DNA of 64,000 bases, taken from Alphaproteobacteria bacterium (GTDB lineage Bacteria; Pseudomonadota; Alphaproteobacteria; UBA6615). Position 1 is the stretch's first letter. Each line of letters opens with the position of its first letter. The stretch lies in NCBI GenBank assembly GCA_022449545.1, contig JAKUPN010000009.1, positions 34,340 through 98,339 on the forward strand. Direction: 5' to 3'. Of the stretch, positions 8,702-17,697 are shown one piece after another. Made by a program: the position numbers and the translations under genes. Below the pieces are notes generated by a model. That model searched no databases. It had not been told where the DNA came from and saw nothing but the letters and a program-made list of their open reading frames with translations.

Positions 8702-10102
8702 TCAGACACGTAGAACTTTTCCAGGATTCATAATATTTTCTGGATCCAAGGCTTTTTTTATACTTCTCATTAAGCTAACTGCCTCCCCGTGTTCAGCAAT
8801 CAGGAAATCTATTTTTCCTGCTCCAATACCATGCTCTCCGGTGCATGTGCCCCCCATGGCTAAAGCCCTTTTAACTATTCGATCATTGCAATCTTTCGCT
8901 CTTTTCATTTCTTCTTCATCATCTATATCAACCAGAAATATACTATGAAAATTTCCATCCCCTACATGCCCAACAATGGGTGCATCAAAGCCGGATTCTT
9001 TCGTATCCAGTTCAGTCTCTGAGATACATTCAGCTAACTGAGATATAGGAACACAAACATCAGTAGAAATACCCTGTTTACCTGGAGCTTGCGCAATACA
9101 AGCATGATAGACATCGTGCCTCGCCTGCCACAAATTGTTACGCTCTTCTGTTGAACTGGCCCACTGAAACGCTGACCCACCAAACTCATCAATAATAGCC
9201 CGTACTTGGTTAGTCTGTTCCTCCACATTGGCTTCACTTCCATGAAACTCATAAAAAAGAGTAGGTTTGGATTCATACTGATCTAGCTTTGAATACTGAA
9301 TAGTCCAATCCATCATTAAAGAATCTAAAAGCTCTATTCTCGCAACTGGAATGCCGGACTGTATTGTTAATATAACACTATCAACGGCATCAGCGGTTGA
9401 AGGAAATTGGCACACTGCAGAAGTTATTTTTTCTGGAATTCCATGAAGTTTAAGATGAACTTCAGTTATAACTCCCAGTGTCCCTTCCGAGCCAATGAAA
9501 ACTCGAGTTAAGTCATAGCCAGCAGAAGATTTCTTTGCCCTGCCACCCGTCCTCACTATTCTACCATCAGCGGTAACTACTGTAAGGCCGATGACATTCT
9601 CACGCATAGTTCCGTATCGGACAGCATTCGTACCACTAGCTCTTGTGGCGGCCATTCCACCAATGGAAGCATCTGCGCCAGGATCAATGGGAAAGAAAAG
9701 ACCTGTATCTCTTAGATGTTCATTCAATTGTTTTCTGGTTACACCAGCTTGAACACGACAATCAAGATCTTCAGGGTTGACCTCTATTACTGCATTCATC
9801 TGCATTAGGTCTATAGTAATTCCACCATGAAGCGCCGTTACATGTCCCTCAACCGAAGTGCCTGTTCCAAATGGAATTACTGGAGTGCTATAGTTCGCAC
9901 AAATTTTTACAATTTCAGCAACTTCTTCAGTTGAATTCGGAAAACAAACGGCATCAGGAGGAAAGGCAGCAAAATAATCTTCTCCATGACCGTGATGTTC
10001 CCGAACAGCCATAGTAGTCGTAATTCTATCTCCTAGCAAATTGCCCAAATCTTCAATTACTTCTGGGTTTACTTCCCTAGGTACTTTAGCAACATCCGAC
10101 AT
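8702..10102 (-). CDS. FAD-linked oxidase, D-lactate dehydrogenase/glycolate oxidase (GlcD) type
   Basis: A 466-residue flavoprotein of the VAO/PCMH family that oxidises a D-2-hydroxy acid and passes electrons to quinone or cytochrome. The FAD-binding PCMH domain (about 40-215) contains the PFGTGTSVEG loop, followed by ADGRIVRTGG. The C-terminal cap domain has GHVGDGNFH, with a likely metal-binding His, and GGTCTGEHGIGAGK near the end, a signature of the DLD/GlcD subfamily. An AAGGTGA site precedes the ATG. No GlcE or GlcF partner is adjacent, which favours a single-subunit D-lactate-dehydrogenase-like enzyme over the three-subunit glycolate oxidase. It is in line with the aldolase gene downstream. 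Confidence 0.88.
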   Translation of the reverse strand: MSDVAKVPREVNPEVIEDLGNLLGDRITTTMAVREHHGHGEDYFAAFPPDAVCFPNSTEEVAEIVKICANYSTPVIPFGTGTSVEGHVTALHGGITIDLMQMNAVIEVNPEDLDCRVQAGVTRKQLNEHLRDTGLFFPIDPGADASIGGMAATRASGTNAVRYGTMRENVIGLTVVTADGRIVRTGGRAKKSSAGYDLTRVFIGSEGTLGVITEVHLKLHGIPEKITSAVCQFPSTADAVDSVILTIQSGIPVARIELLDSLMMDWTIQYSKLDQYESKPTLFYEFHGSEANVEEQTNQVRAIIDEFGGSAFQWASSTEERNNLWQARHDVYHACIAQAPGKQGISTDVCVPISQLAECISETELDTKESGFDAPIVGHVGDGNFHSIFLVDIDDEEEMKRAKDCNDRIVKRALAMGGTCTGEHGIGAGKIDFLIAEHGEAVSLMRSIKKALDPENIMNPGKVLRV

Positions 10103-10198
10103 AACAGATTCACCTTTATTTGTTTATATCATAACAAGTTCTACTAGTGGGTATTATAAAAAACATAGCCTCATGTATAATAAACAAGCAAATAATAA

Positions 10199-11233
10199 TT
10201 AATCGAGTGTAGGGTCAAGTATCACCTTCCCTATACCGGAACGGCTATCAACTAATGCATGGGCTTCTGCTGCTTCACTTAACGGCATCACTCGGTCTAT
10301 TAGTGTTTTTATCTCTTGTTCCCCTGCTAATTTAAGTGCCTTATCTAATCCCCCCGGCTGTTCACGTGGCTCGCCAATAATTTGAAGCTGAAAAAGATAG
10401 AGTTTCCAAAGGTCCAGAGACACTTGACCTCCGGCGTGTGCCCCAGCAGTCACAAGTTTTCCTTCCCTACCAAGACTGTTAAAAGCACCGTTAAAAAGAT
10501 CAGGGTCACCTATGTTTTCACAAACTAGTTTCACTCCCTGCCCCTCCGTTATTCGGGAAACTTCCTCTGCCAAATCTTGTGATCTATAATTAACACCAAA
10601 ATCTGCTCCCACCGACATCGCAGCCTCAACTCTCACATCTGCACCAGCTGCGGCTATTACGTTAGCACCATTTAGTTTTGCCACCTGTACGGCAGCACTA
10701 CCCAAACCTCCAGCAGCTCCCATAACTAGCACCCAATCATTTTCAGAAATATTTCCAATACCCTCTACTTGATTAATGGCGGTGGCTAAATGTCTTCCGA
10801 TTACAGTCGCATCATAGAATTCTAAGTTATCTGGAATTGAATGGACTACAGAATCAGGAACTTTAACATATTCGGCATAACCACCCCAGACATTTACCCC
10901 AAGAAAATCAACACCTCCTACTCCTGGTAACTTCACTGCTGACGGATCATCCGAAGGAACAAAAAGACTACAATAAACACGATCACCAATTTTACAATTT
11001 TCTACTTCCTGACCTACTCGCTCAATTACACCAGAAGGATCAACTCCAAGCACATGAGGAAGCGGAGGAGTGCGAGCATAATTATTAGCTCGCACTTCTA
11101 GATCAAGAGTTCGATTAACCGACACAGCCTGTACTTTTACTAAAACATCATTTAGCCCGAGCTCCGGTGTTGGTATTTCCTCGTACTTAAGAACTTCTGG
11201 CCCACCAAACTCATGCATAACTGCAGCTTTCAT
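10199..11233 (-). CDS. Zinc-less MDR oxidoreductase (quinone oxidoreductase-like)
   Basis: A 344-residue medium-chain dehydrogenase/reductase with a GroES-like N-terminal domain (about 1-130) and a Rossmann domain with the AAGGLGSAAVQVAKL nucleotide motif (about 172-186). The Cys ligands of the structural zinc in alcohol dehydrogenases are not seen, which fits the NADPH:quinone oxidoreductase or enoyl reductase branch. The ATG has GGGGTAGGAA in front. The gene stands alone between the GlcD-like and CocE-like genes on the same strand. The exact substrate (quinone, enone or enal) is unknown. Confidence 0.85.
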   Translation of the reverse strand: MKAAVMHEFGGPEVLKYEEIPTPELGLNDVLVKVQAVSVNRTLDLEVRANNYARTPPLPHVLGVDPSGVIERVGQEVENCKIGDRVYCSLFVPSDDPSAVKLPGVGGVDFLGVNVWGGYAEYVKVPDSVVHSIPDNLEFYDATVIGRHLATAINQVEGIGNISENDWVLVMGAAGGLGSAAVQVAKLNGANVIAAAGADVRVEAAMSVGADFGVNYRSQDLAEEVSRITEGQGVKLVCENIGDPDLFNGAFNSLGREGKLVTAGAHAGGQVSLDLWKLYLFQLQIIGEPREQPGGLDKALKLAGEQEIKTLIDRVMPLSEAAEAHALVDSRSGIGKVILDPTLD

Positions 11234-11354
11234 TTCCTACCCCTGTTATAATTGTTTTGTTATAACCTTTTCGAACGAAGACTATTAATTTCCAAGTAAT
11301 AGTGAAAGTAAATGTGAACTGAGGATACTAACCTCAGTTCAAAGAAACTAATCA

Positions 11355-13124
11355 TTACTTCGGTGGTATAATTGGCAACAGAACATATGGTGACTTCTCT
11401 TCATCAACATGGAGGGTTACAGAGTTATCAAAAACGTCCATAGGTCTATTAACCGGATCATCGTGTAAAAAAGGACCAACTCCGGTAAAGGTATTTTTCA
11501 TGTTAGACAATCCGGTGTTTGGCTCGCCCGGATAAACATAATCACATCCTCTTATTGATAAAGCAAAACGATAACCTTCAGGAACTACGATCCCTGTCGC
11601 ATGTATTTCTATATCTAGTTCATATACATCGCCTGGAACTAATTCCTCTATTTCATCATGCGTATGATAAGGAGCCCATTTTTCAGACTTATCTGGATCT
11701 ATCTTACGATGAGACGCTCTTAACCAACCCGAGGCAACGGGTGTATGAGGATCAAGTGCTCCTCTAAATGTTACCTCTTTTAGGTCAGACTGAAACACAC
11801 GAAGTATAACAAAAATATCTGCATCTTTTGTATCAGAAGAAGCGAATAACTTAACAGCCATTGGTCCACAAATTTCAGTTTCACTCTCAACAGGACTAGA
11901 AACAAATGTTAGTCCATCACCCATCGCTTTATATGACATCTCAGACTTTTCTGTAATAGGAGTTGTCGATAAAACCTGCCCCTCAGGAAGTAGAAAATAT
12001 TTTGTCCAGTCAGTTCTTGGCAGAGGCCAATCTTCTTCATCACGGAGAACAAACTTCTCACCTGGGTGACGTACATTTAAAGAGACCCTTGGCTGCTCAC
12101 TCCATCCAGTGTCATCGTCCTTGAGATATTTATCAAAAAACCGCCACTGAATATCATTTCCATAGTCAGTATAGTATAGTGACCAATGCTCTAATCCATG
12201 TACTTCTAAATATTTATCTTTAGAAGCTGAATACATAAATCCATTGAAATTACCTCTGGGATGTAGTGGAGCGCCTCCCCAATTTCCGCAACTTAAGATT
12301 GGAACTTCAATTTTAGAAAAATCAATATAGCGTTCAGCATAAAATTCATCATCTAGTTGATGCGCACTTAATGTTCCATGTAAATCAAATCGATTTTTTA
12401 TTAACTGATCATCAGATAGGGTAACTGGCCCAGCAGCTAATTCCCCATTTGCGCGTGAAGTATACCCTCGATCACCATAACCATGTTGAATCTGCATAAT
12501 TTGCATATCATACCAATGCTTGGCGAATGTAGAGTAAATACCTCCGTGATAAGCACCTTCTCTATAATAATCTGCCGACCCCTCCCAAGGACATATCGCT
12601 GCTAAATGCTTCGGCTGTTCAGCTGCTACCATCCATTGATTAATAGCATAGTAAGAGATTCCGCTTAATCCAACCTTACCATTAGACCAACTTTGGACAC
12701 CTCCCCATTCTATGCATTCAGCAAAATCTAGGGTTTCTCGTCTGGCAAAAACTTCAAGATAACCAGGTGAACGACCAGCCCCTCTAGAGTCAACACGAAC
12801 CAAGGCATATCCTTTTGGAACCCATTTTTCTGGATCTGCAACTTCCCAAGCCTGATGAATATTGGTCGATCCGGCTGGCACATCAGGATGATTTTGACAC
12901 ATTAAATCCCAACAAGTTTTATATAGTTCCTCAAAATGCAAATCTTTTCCATATGGGCCATAGGACATTATAACGGGATACTTACCATTATCATCAGGTC
13001 TATAAACATTTGCCCTGAGCACCACCCCATCATTCATTTCAATTGGCACATCCCAATCTATTCGCATTCCTTCACGAACTTCGGTTCTAAATATATCATC
13101 GACGCCAGTTTTTATGTCGTCCAT
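11355..13124 (-). CDS. CocE/NonD-type hydrolase (peptidase S15 family)
   Basis: An alpha/beta hydrolase with the S15 layout: catalytic domain, helical insertion and C-terminal jelly-roll (X-Pro dipeptidyl-peptidase C-terminal domain, beginning near residue 345). The nucleophile Ser is in GISYY near residue 156. The likely catalytic His is in HGLEHWSLYY near residue 313. The family cleaves acyl esters (cocaine esterase), beta-lactam side chains or X-Pro peptides. No signal peptide is seen, so it is cytosolic. I chose the ATG at 13124 because a GGGGGAG lies six bases before it; a longer in-frame start nine codons upstream has no such site. It is divergent from the SDR at 13394. Confidence 0.85.
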   Translation of the reverse strand: MDDIKTGVDDIFRTEVREGMRIDWDVPIEMNDGVVLRANVYRPDDNGKYPVIMSYGPYGKDLHFEELYKTCWDLMCQNHPDVPAGSTNIHQAWEVADPEKWVPKGYALVRVDSRGAGRSPGYLEVFARRETLDFAECIEWGGVQSWSNGKVGLSGISYYAINQWMVAAEQPKHLAAICPWEGSADYYREGAYHGGIYSTFAKHWYDMQIMQIQHGYGDRGYTSRANGELAAGPVTLSDDQLIKNRFDLHGTLSAHQLDDEFYAERYIDFSKIEVPILSCGNWGGAPLHPRGNFNGFMYSASKDKYLEVHGLEHWSLYYTDYGNDIQWRFFDKYLKDDDTGWSEQPRVSLNVRHPGEKFVLRDEEDWPLPRTDWTKYFLLPEGQVLSTTPITEKSEMSYKAMGDGLTFVSSPVESETEICGPMAVKLFASSDTKDADIFVILRVFQSDLKEVTFRGALDPHTPVASGWLRASHRKIDPDKSEKWAPYHTHDEIEELVPGDVYELDIEIHATGIVVPEGYRFALSIRGCDYVYPGEPNTGLSNMKNTFTGVGPFLHDDPVNRPMDVFDNSVTLHVDEEKSPYVLLPIIPPK

Positions 13125-13255
13125 ATCAGCTCCCCCTGAATTATAACCCAAAGTAAAAGTGTTCCAAGCATGCCTTATTAGGCTTGAAGTTGCATATAAA
13201 AGCTAGTCTAAGGCAAATTATTTTGTCCAGAAAAATACAATAAATATCTTTCTTC

Positions 13256-13271
13256 ACCAAAAACTTTTGGT
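13256..13271. promoter_or_regulatory. 16-bp dyad, candidate operator
   Basis: ACCAAAAACTTTTGGT has perfect 7-base arms around a 2-base centre. It lies in the 269-base divergent region between the CocE-type hydrolase and the SDR, a usual position for a shared operator. No regulator gene is adjacent, and the rest of this intergenic region is A+T-rich with no gene visible. Function is inferred from symmetry and position only. Confidence 0.35.
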
Positions 13272-13393
13272 AATAGATAACTAATATTCATTATATGCTT
13301 ATAAATAAATCATCATACACACATTTAATCTGATTGTCAGAAACCGATATGGTAGTATTTGATCGGCAAGACATTGAGGGGGGAGTCATAATA

Positions 13394-14152
13394 ATGGATA
13401 TATCATCAATTAAGAATCAAATTGCAGTCATACCTGGAGGAGCTGCGGGAATCGGACTTGCTTGTGCACAAAGATACTCTGCAGAAGGTGCAAAAGTAGC
13501 CATTATTGATCGCGATCAAAAAAATGGAATGGCAGCTTTAGCTACATTGGAAGAAAAAGGTGGAGAAGCTATGTTTACTCCAGCCGAATGCACATCAGAA
13601 TCGGAAATGGACTCAGCTATAGCAGAAGTGACTAAGAAGTGGGGTAAAGTTGACATACTCGCGAATTGTGCCGGGGGATTTCATTCGGCCCCCCCAATTG
13701 AAGAAGTCGATGCTATAAAATGGAGCCACGGAATAGAATGGAATCTTTCTGGCGTATATATACCAATAAGATCAGTTGTCCCTATTATGAAATCAAATAA
13801 ATATGGTCGGATCGTCAGCATAGGTTCAGCGGCAGGAAGAACGGCAGCTCTTATTGCATCCATAGACTACTCAGCAGCTAAAGCTGCTGTAGGAGGCCTT
13901 TCAAGAAGATTAGCTATAGAGTTAGCCCCCCATGGAATAACAGTAAATACTGTTGCACCCGGAACAGTGATGACCCCACGTATAGCTGTTTTACACTCGT
14001 CTCGTATGAAACAACTAGAAAAAGCAATGCCCGTAGGAAGATTAGGCGAACCAGAAGAGATAGCGCATGCAGTTTGGTATCTTTCAACTCCTGGTGCAGC
14101 ATTCACAACTGGCGCAATCCTTGATGTGAATGGAGGATCCTGGACTGGCTGA
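13394..14152 (+). CDS. SDR-family oxidoreductase
   Basis: Classical short-chain dehydrogenase of 252 residues from the ATG at 13394. I prefer this start because a GAGGGGGGAG run lies about 10 bases before it; the frame is open upstream to a TTG. The NAD(P) motif reads GGAAGIG in place of TGxxxGIG. The NAG loop is present as NCAGG, the catalytic Ser is in SIGSAAG, and the Tyr/Lys pair is in YSAAK. PG after the catalytic loop and the C-terminal VNGG are typical. It is divergent from the hydrolase gene and convergent with the VOC gene. Substrate unknown. Confidence 0.87.
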   Translation: MDISSIKNQIAVIPGGAAGIGLACAQRYSAEGAKVAIIDRDQKNGMAALATLEEKGGEAMFTPAECTSESEMDSAIAEVTKKWGKVDILANCAGGFHSAPPIEEVDAIKWSHGIEWNLSGVYIPIRSVVPIMKSNKYGRIVSIGSAAGRTAALIASIDYSAAKAAVGGLSRRLAIELAPHGITVNTVAPGTVMTPRIAVLHSSRMKQLEKAMPVGRLGEPEEIAHAVWYLSTPGAAFTTGAILDVNGGSWTG

Positions 14153-14193
14153 GTGTCAATTATTAAATTATTTAGAATATTAAATACTGCTAA

Positions 14194-14571
14194 TTATATT
14201 CTAGTATCGTCCTCTAAACGGCGAGCAAAACTTATTTCGTGTCCATCAGGATCACGAATATGAAAATACCTCTCTCCCCAAGGGGCATCTTTCGGTCTCG
14301 AAAGAGGAAACAGTCCTAGTGATAATGCTCGTTCATACATAACATCAACATTAGAGACGTAGATAATTATTCTTCCCCAATCTTTATGCTCATTTTCGTC
14401 TGAGCAAAGCGATAAATTTAGATATCCAGAACCAATAGAAAAACTAGAAAATGAAGTTGATTCACCTCCATAAAGAAGCTGAAAACCCAGGGAGTTGTAA
14501 AACTTGACTGCACCTGACATGTTTTTTGTGAATAAAGTTATGGCACTTATTGATTCAATATTTGTCGACAA
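14194..14571 (-). CDS. VOC-superfamily (glyoxalase/bleomycin-resistance-like) protein
   Basis: A 125-residue protein with two beta-alpha-beta-beta-beta modules. The first begins at residues 9-30 with the FYNSLGF helix signature. The second ends in the family hallmark RDPDGHEISFA near 107-117. A metal-binding His/Glu set of glyoxalase I type is only partly recognisable, so dioxygenase, isomerase or binding roles are all open. It is the last gene of a leftward run, 4 bases downstream of the Gfo/Idh gene, and is probably co-transcribed with the two oxidoreductases. It converges with the SDR. Confidence 0.78.
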   Translation of the reverse strand: MSTNIESISAITLFTKNMSGAVKFYNSLGFQLLYGGESTSFSSFSIGSGYLNLSLCSDENEHKDWGRIIIYVSNVDVMYERALSLGLFPLSRPKDAPWGERYFHIRDPDGHEISFARRLEDDTRI

Positions 14572-14575
14572 GATA

Positions 14576-15568
14576 TCAACTAACCTTAATTAACTTTCCT
14601 GTTCTAGACGATTCTATTATTGCGTCTGTTACAGAGACAACATGTATTATTTGATCATGACTAATAGGAAACGGTTCTTGTTCTAGGATAGACCTAGAAA
14701 ATGCCTCTAATTCTTCCCTTAAGGTTTCAACATCCATGTCATAATCCCCAAAATCAATATCTTCATTTTCACCCCTAATAGGTCTGAACTGAAACTTATT
14801 ATAAGACCGCGTTCGAATCTCAGATGTCCCTGCTGTTCCATATACAGCAAATCTATTATCGGGAGGTGCAGAAAGTAAGGTTAATAGAAACCCGGTCATG
14901 CCATTCTTAAATGTAAGAGTAACAACAGTTGTATCATCAATTTTTTGATCCACAACCTGACGAACGCTTTGACAAAAAACAGTTAAAATCTCTCCGAACA
15001 ACTCAACCATGTGGTCAATTTGATGCACTCCCATTGGAGTTATTCCTCCCGCAGGCCACTCCAACTCACTGAAACGCCAATCATCTTCAGACATCCAGGA
15101 TGTCGCTGGTATAGCAGCCATTGCCTCCACGTGAAGAGGAGTGCCTAGTTTACCACAAGAAATTAGTTTCCTCATTTTTTTCATAGAAGGATGGAAGCGA
15201 CGGTTATAGCCTACTCCAACCTGTAAACCTGCTTCTTTGATCTCAGAGATAGCAAACTCACATTCTAATTTATTCATAGTGAACGGTTTCTCACAAAAGA
15301 TATGCTTATTGGCTCTGACTGCTTTACCTATCTGTTCCGAATGTAATGTATGAGGAGTTGCTAATACAATGGCTTCTATATTTTCCTCCTTTAACATTTC
15401 ATCATAACTTTCAAAAATTTTCAGTCCAAAGTCATTTGAAAATTGAGTTACTCTCTCCGGATGTCTCACTGAACCCGCCACAAAGTTTATAGAGGCATCG
15501 GTATTATTTACTGACCTAACAAGGTTTTGTCCCCACCAACCGAGGCCTAATATGCCTGCTTTAATCAT
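14576..15568 (-). CDS. Gfo/Idh/MocA-family oxidoreductase (copy 2)
   Basis: NAD(P)-dependent sugar or cyclitol dehydrogenase-like protein, 330 residues. The N-terminal Rossmann domain starts with GILGLGWWGQ, and the family EKP motif (catalytic Lys region) is at 93-95. It is followed by the alpha/beta C-terminal domain, with DDTTVVTLTF in the sheet. I chose the ATG at 15568 over an in-frame TTG five codons upstream because it matches the start and length of the paralogue next door. The two genes are tandem, 21 bases apart, and clearly related along their whole length, so they look like a local duplication. They are divergent from two tandem beta-hydroxyacid dehydrogenase genes. Confidence 0.88.
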   Translation of the reverse strand: MIKAGILGLGWWGQNLVRSVNNTDASINFVAGSVRHPERVTQFSNDFGLKIFESYDEMLKEENIEAIVLATPHTLHSEQIGKAVRANKHIFCEKPFTMNKLECEFAISEIKEAGLQVGVGYNRRFHPSMKKMRKLISCGKLGTPLHVEAMAAIPATSWMSEDDWRFSELEWPAGGITPMGVHQIDHMVELFGEILTVFCQSVRQVVDQKIDDTTVVTLTFKNGMTGFLLTLLSAPPDNRFAVYGTAGTSEIRTRSYNKFQFRPIRGENEDIDFGDYDMDVETLREELEAFSRSILEQEPFPISHDQIIHVVSVTDAIIESSRTGKLIKVS

Positions 15569-15589
15569 TATATAATTACCCAATTTGTT

Positions 15590-16582
15590 TTATGAAACAT
15601 GAACTAATTCTTTTGTTTTAGAAGACTGAATTATTGATTCCAAAACAGCTACAGCATGAATAATTTGTTCCTGTGGAATTGGGTGTTCTTCTCTATTCTC
15701 AACCGCTGCTGCAAATGCTTCCAGTTCTAAGTTTAAAGCGTCCATTTCAATATTAAAATCTCCATAATCAATGTCTTCTATTTCTCCATTCATAGGGGTT
15801 ATTTGGAGTTTATTATATGATCTTTGAGTTACATGAGCTGCAGCGTCAGTCCCATGAATGGTTAAACTCAAACTCATTTGTGCAGCGACCATAACTGCTA
15901 TGTAACCAGTCATACCATTTTCAAATTGAAGTAAGACAGAGGTTGTATCATCTATGTCTGCCTTTACAACCCGGTTTACGCTCTGACAAAAAACAGACTT
16001 CACTCTTCCGAATAAATCTATCATTCCGTCTATCAAGTGAATGCCCATGGGAGTCATGCCTCCTGCAGGCCACTCATTTCGATCAAAACGCCAAGTGTCA
16101 GGTGGTAACATTATCCCCGCGGGCACTGATTCCGTCGCTTCTACATGCAAAGGAATTCCAAATTCTCCACTGGCTAACATTTTTCGTAAATTTGTCATAA
16201 CTGGGTGAAAGCGTCTATTGTGTCCGACAACCACTGTCAGGTTAGCTTTATTTGCTTCTGTTATTACTTTTTCCGCATCACTTTTATTCATTGTAAAAGG
16301 TTTCTCACAGTAAATATGTTTCCCAGCTGAAACTGCATTCATCATCTGCTCAGCATGTATTGAGTGAGGAGTGGCTAGAACGACGCTATCTATATCTGCT
16401 TCGGATAGCATTTGATCATAACTACTGTACATTTCGAGATGATTTTTTTGGGAAAACTCAACAACTTTATCGGGGTGTCGAACAGCGCCAGCGCTAAATT
16501 TTATTGATTCACTTTTATCCTGAACTGAATTAACAAGATTTTGTCCCCACCATCCTAGACCAACTATACCGGCATTAATCAT
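15590..16582 (-). CDS. Gfo/Idh/MocA-family oxidoreductase (copy 1)
   Basis: Promoter-proximal member of the tandem pair, also 330 residues. It has the same Rossmann start (GIVGLGWWGQ), EKPFTMNK in the same place and a matching C-terminal domain with DDTTSVLLQFENG. An AAGGAAG site precedes the ATG. The double Trp in the Rossmann loop is shared by both copies and is not the usual small residue of this loop, suggesting one subfamily. The pair may act on related isomers or form a mixed oligomer; both are guesses. The 152-base divergent region upstream probably holds the promoters for both sides. Confidence 0.88.
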   Translation of the reverse strand: MINAGIVGLGWWGQNLVNSVQDKSESIKFSAGAVRHPDKVVEFSQKNHLEMYSSYDQMLSEADIDSVVLATPHSIHAEQMMNAVSAGKHIYCEKPFTMNKSDAEKVITEANKANLTVVVGHNRRFHPVMTNLRKMLASGEFGIPLHVEATESVPAGIMLPPDTWRFDRNEWPAGGMTPMGIHLIDGMIDLFGRVKSVFCQSVNRVVKADIDDTTSVLLQFENGMTGYIAVMVAAQMSLSLTIHGTDAAAHVTQRSYNKLQITPMNGEIEDIDYGDFNIEMDALNLELEAFAAAVENREEHPIPQEQIIHAVAVLESIIQSSKTKELVHVS

Positions 16583-16734
16583 CTTTTACTTCCTTCCATT
16601 GAAATCAGAACTTGCAAACATAATTTAAAATATTTTCTAGTAAAAGCCTTATGTTAAACTGAGCTTTTATTCTAAGATTATAACTGCATAGGGCTGTAGC
16701 ATTTAAATCAAGCTCAAATATTAGGAGATATCTT

Positions 16735-17631
16735 ATGAATCTAAAAGTGGGCGTCAGCGGTTTAGGAATTATGGGGGGAGCATTTGCTGTGAATCTAGTC
16801 AAGAACGGGTTTCAGGTAACTGGCTACGACCCTAACAGTAAAAGAAAACAAAAATTTAAAAAATCAGGTGGGAAAATTGCTAGAAGCAATAAAGAGTTGG
16901 CCATGAAGTCAGATGTTATTATTACCTCATTGCCGACAGCATCTGTTTTAGATGAGGTCATACAAGGTAGATCTGGAATTGTTTCAAGTGGCAAAAAAAA
17001 TCTAGTTTTACTTGAAGCCAGTACTGTAAGTTTTGCAGAAAAAGAGAGAAATCGTTCTGCTTTAAAACTAATTAATGGCACGATGTTAGATACGCCTGTC
17101 AGTGGCGCCGGTAGACAGGCTGAAGCGGGCGAGATATCAATAATGATCAGCGGACCAAAGTCAGCCTATAACAAAATTAAGTCAATATTACCAGGATTTA
17201 CAAAAATACACTACTATGTAGGAACCTTTGGTGAGAGCACAAAGTTAAAGCTTTTGATTAACATGTTAATTTCTGTTCATGGAGCGGCTTTTGCAGAAGC
17301 CATAACTCTGGCTAGGGCATCTGGGGTTAATTTAAAAACGTTTCAAGAAGTACTAAAACCTTCTGCAGGAAACTCAAGAGTAATTGAATACCGTGGTCCA
17401 TTGATGATTGACGATGAGTATTCAGACTTAAATGTTAAAACAGCTGATTTAACAATAATGATGAAAGACAATGAGTTAATCGAACAATATGCTAAAGACT
17501 ACCGTGTGCCAGTGCCAGTATTTCTTAATAGCATGTCACTAACCTACGCTGCCTTATCACAGGGGTATGGTGATCATGACCCTGGAGTGATAACTCGGAT
17601 TTGTGAACAAATGGCAGGAATACCGAGATAA
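16735..17631 (+). CDS. Beta-hydroxyacid dehydrogenase (HIBADH/6PGDH family), copy A
   Basis: A 298-residue NAD(P)-dependent dehydrogenase. It has an N-terminal Rossmann domain with GLGIMGGAFA, the substrate loop DTPVSGAGRQAEAG (cf. DAPVSGG) near 120-133, and the catalytic Lys in the TKLKLLIN helix near 170, followed by an all-helical domain. The family includes 3-hydroxyisobutyrate, tartronate-semialdehyde and sulfolactaldehyde reductases. TAGGAG precedes the ATG. It is followed 66 bases later by a second paralogue. It is divergent from the Gfo/Idh pair, which suggests a joint role in oxidising or reducing a hydroxy acid or polyol. Confidence 0.87.
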   Translation: MNLKVGVSGLGIMGGAFAVNLVKNGFQVTGYDPNSKRKQKFKKSGGKIARSNKELAMKSDVIITSLPTASVLDEVIQGRSGIVSSGKKNLVLLEASTVSFAEKERNRSALKLINGTMLDTPVSGAGRQAEAGEISIMISGPKSAYNKIKSILPGFTKIHYYVGTFGESTKLKLLINMLISVHGAAFAEAITLARASGVNLKTFQEVLKPSAGNSRVIEYRGPLMIDDEYSDLNVKTADLTIMMKDNELIEQYAKDYRVPVPVFLNSMSLTYAALSQGYGDHDPGVITRICEQMAGIPR

Positions 17632-17697
17632 ATAATCTTCAATGAGAAGCGTCCAAAGTTAATTTTAAATTTATTGTTAATTCATTGGGAGAGTTTT

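Noticed and set aside
16641..16669. Inverted repeat TAAAAGC ... GCTTTTA in the divergent region
   Set aside because: Seven-base arms separated by 15 bases, all A+T-rich but for two bases, so it could be chance.
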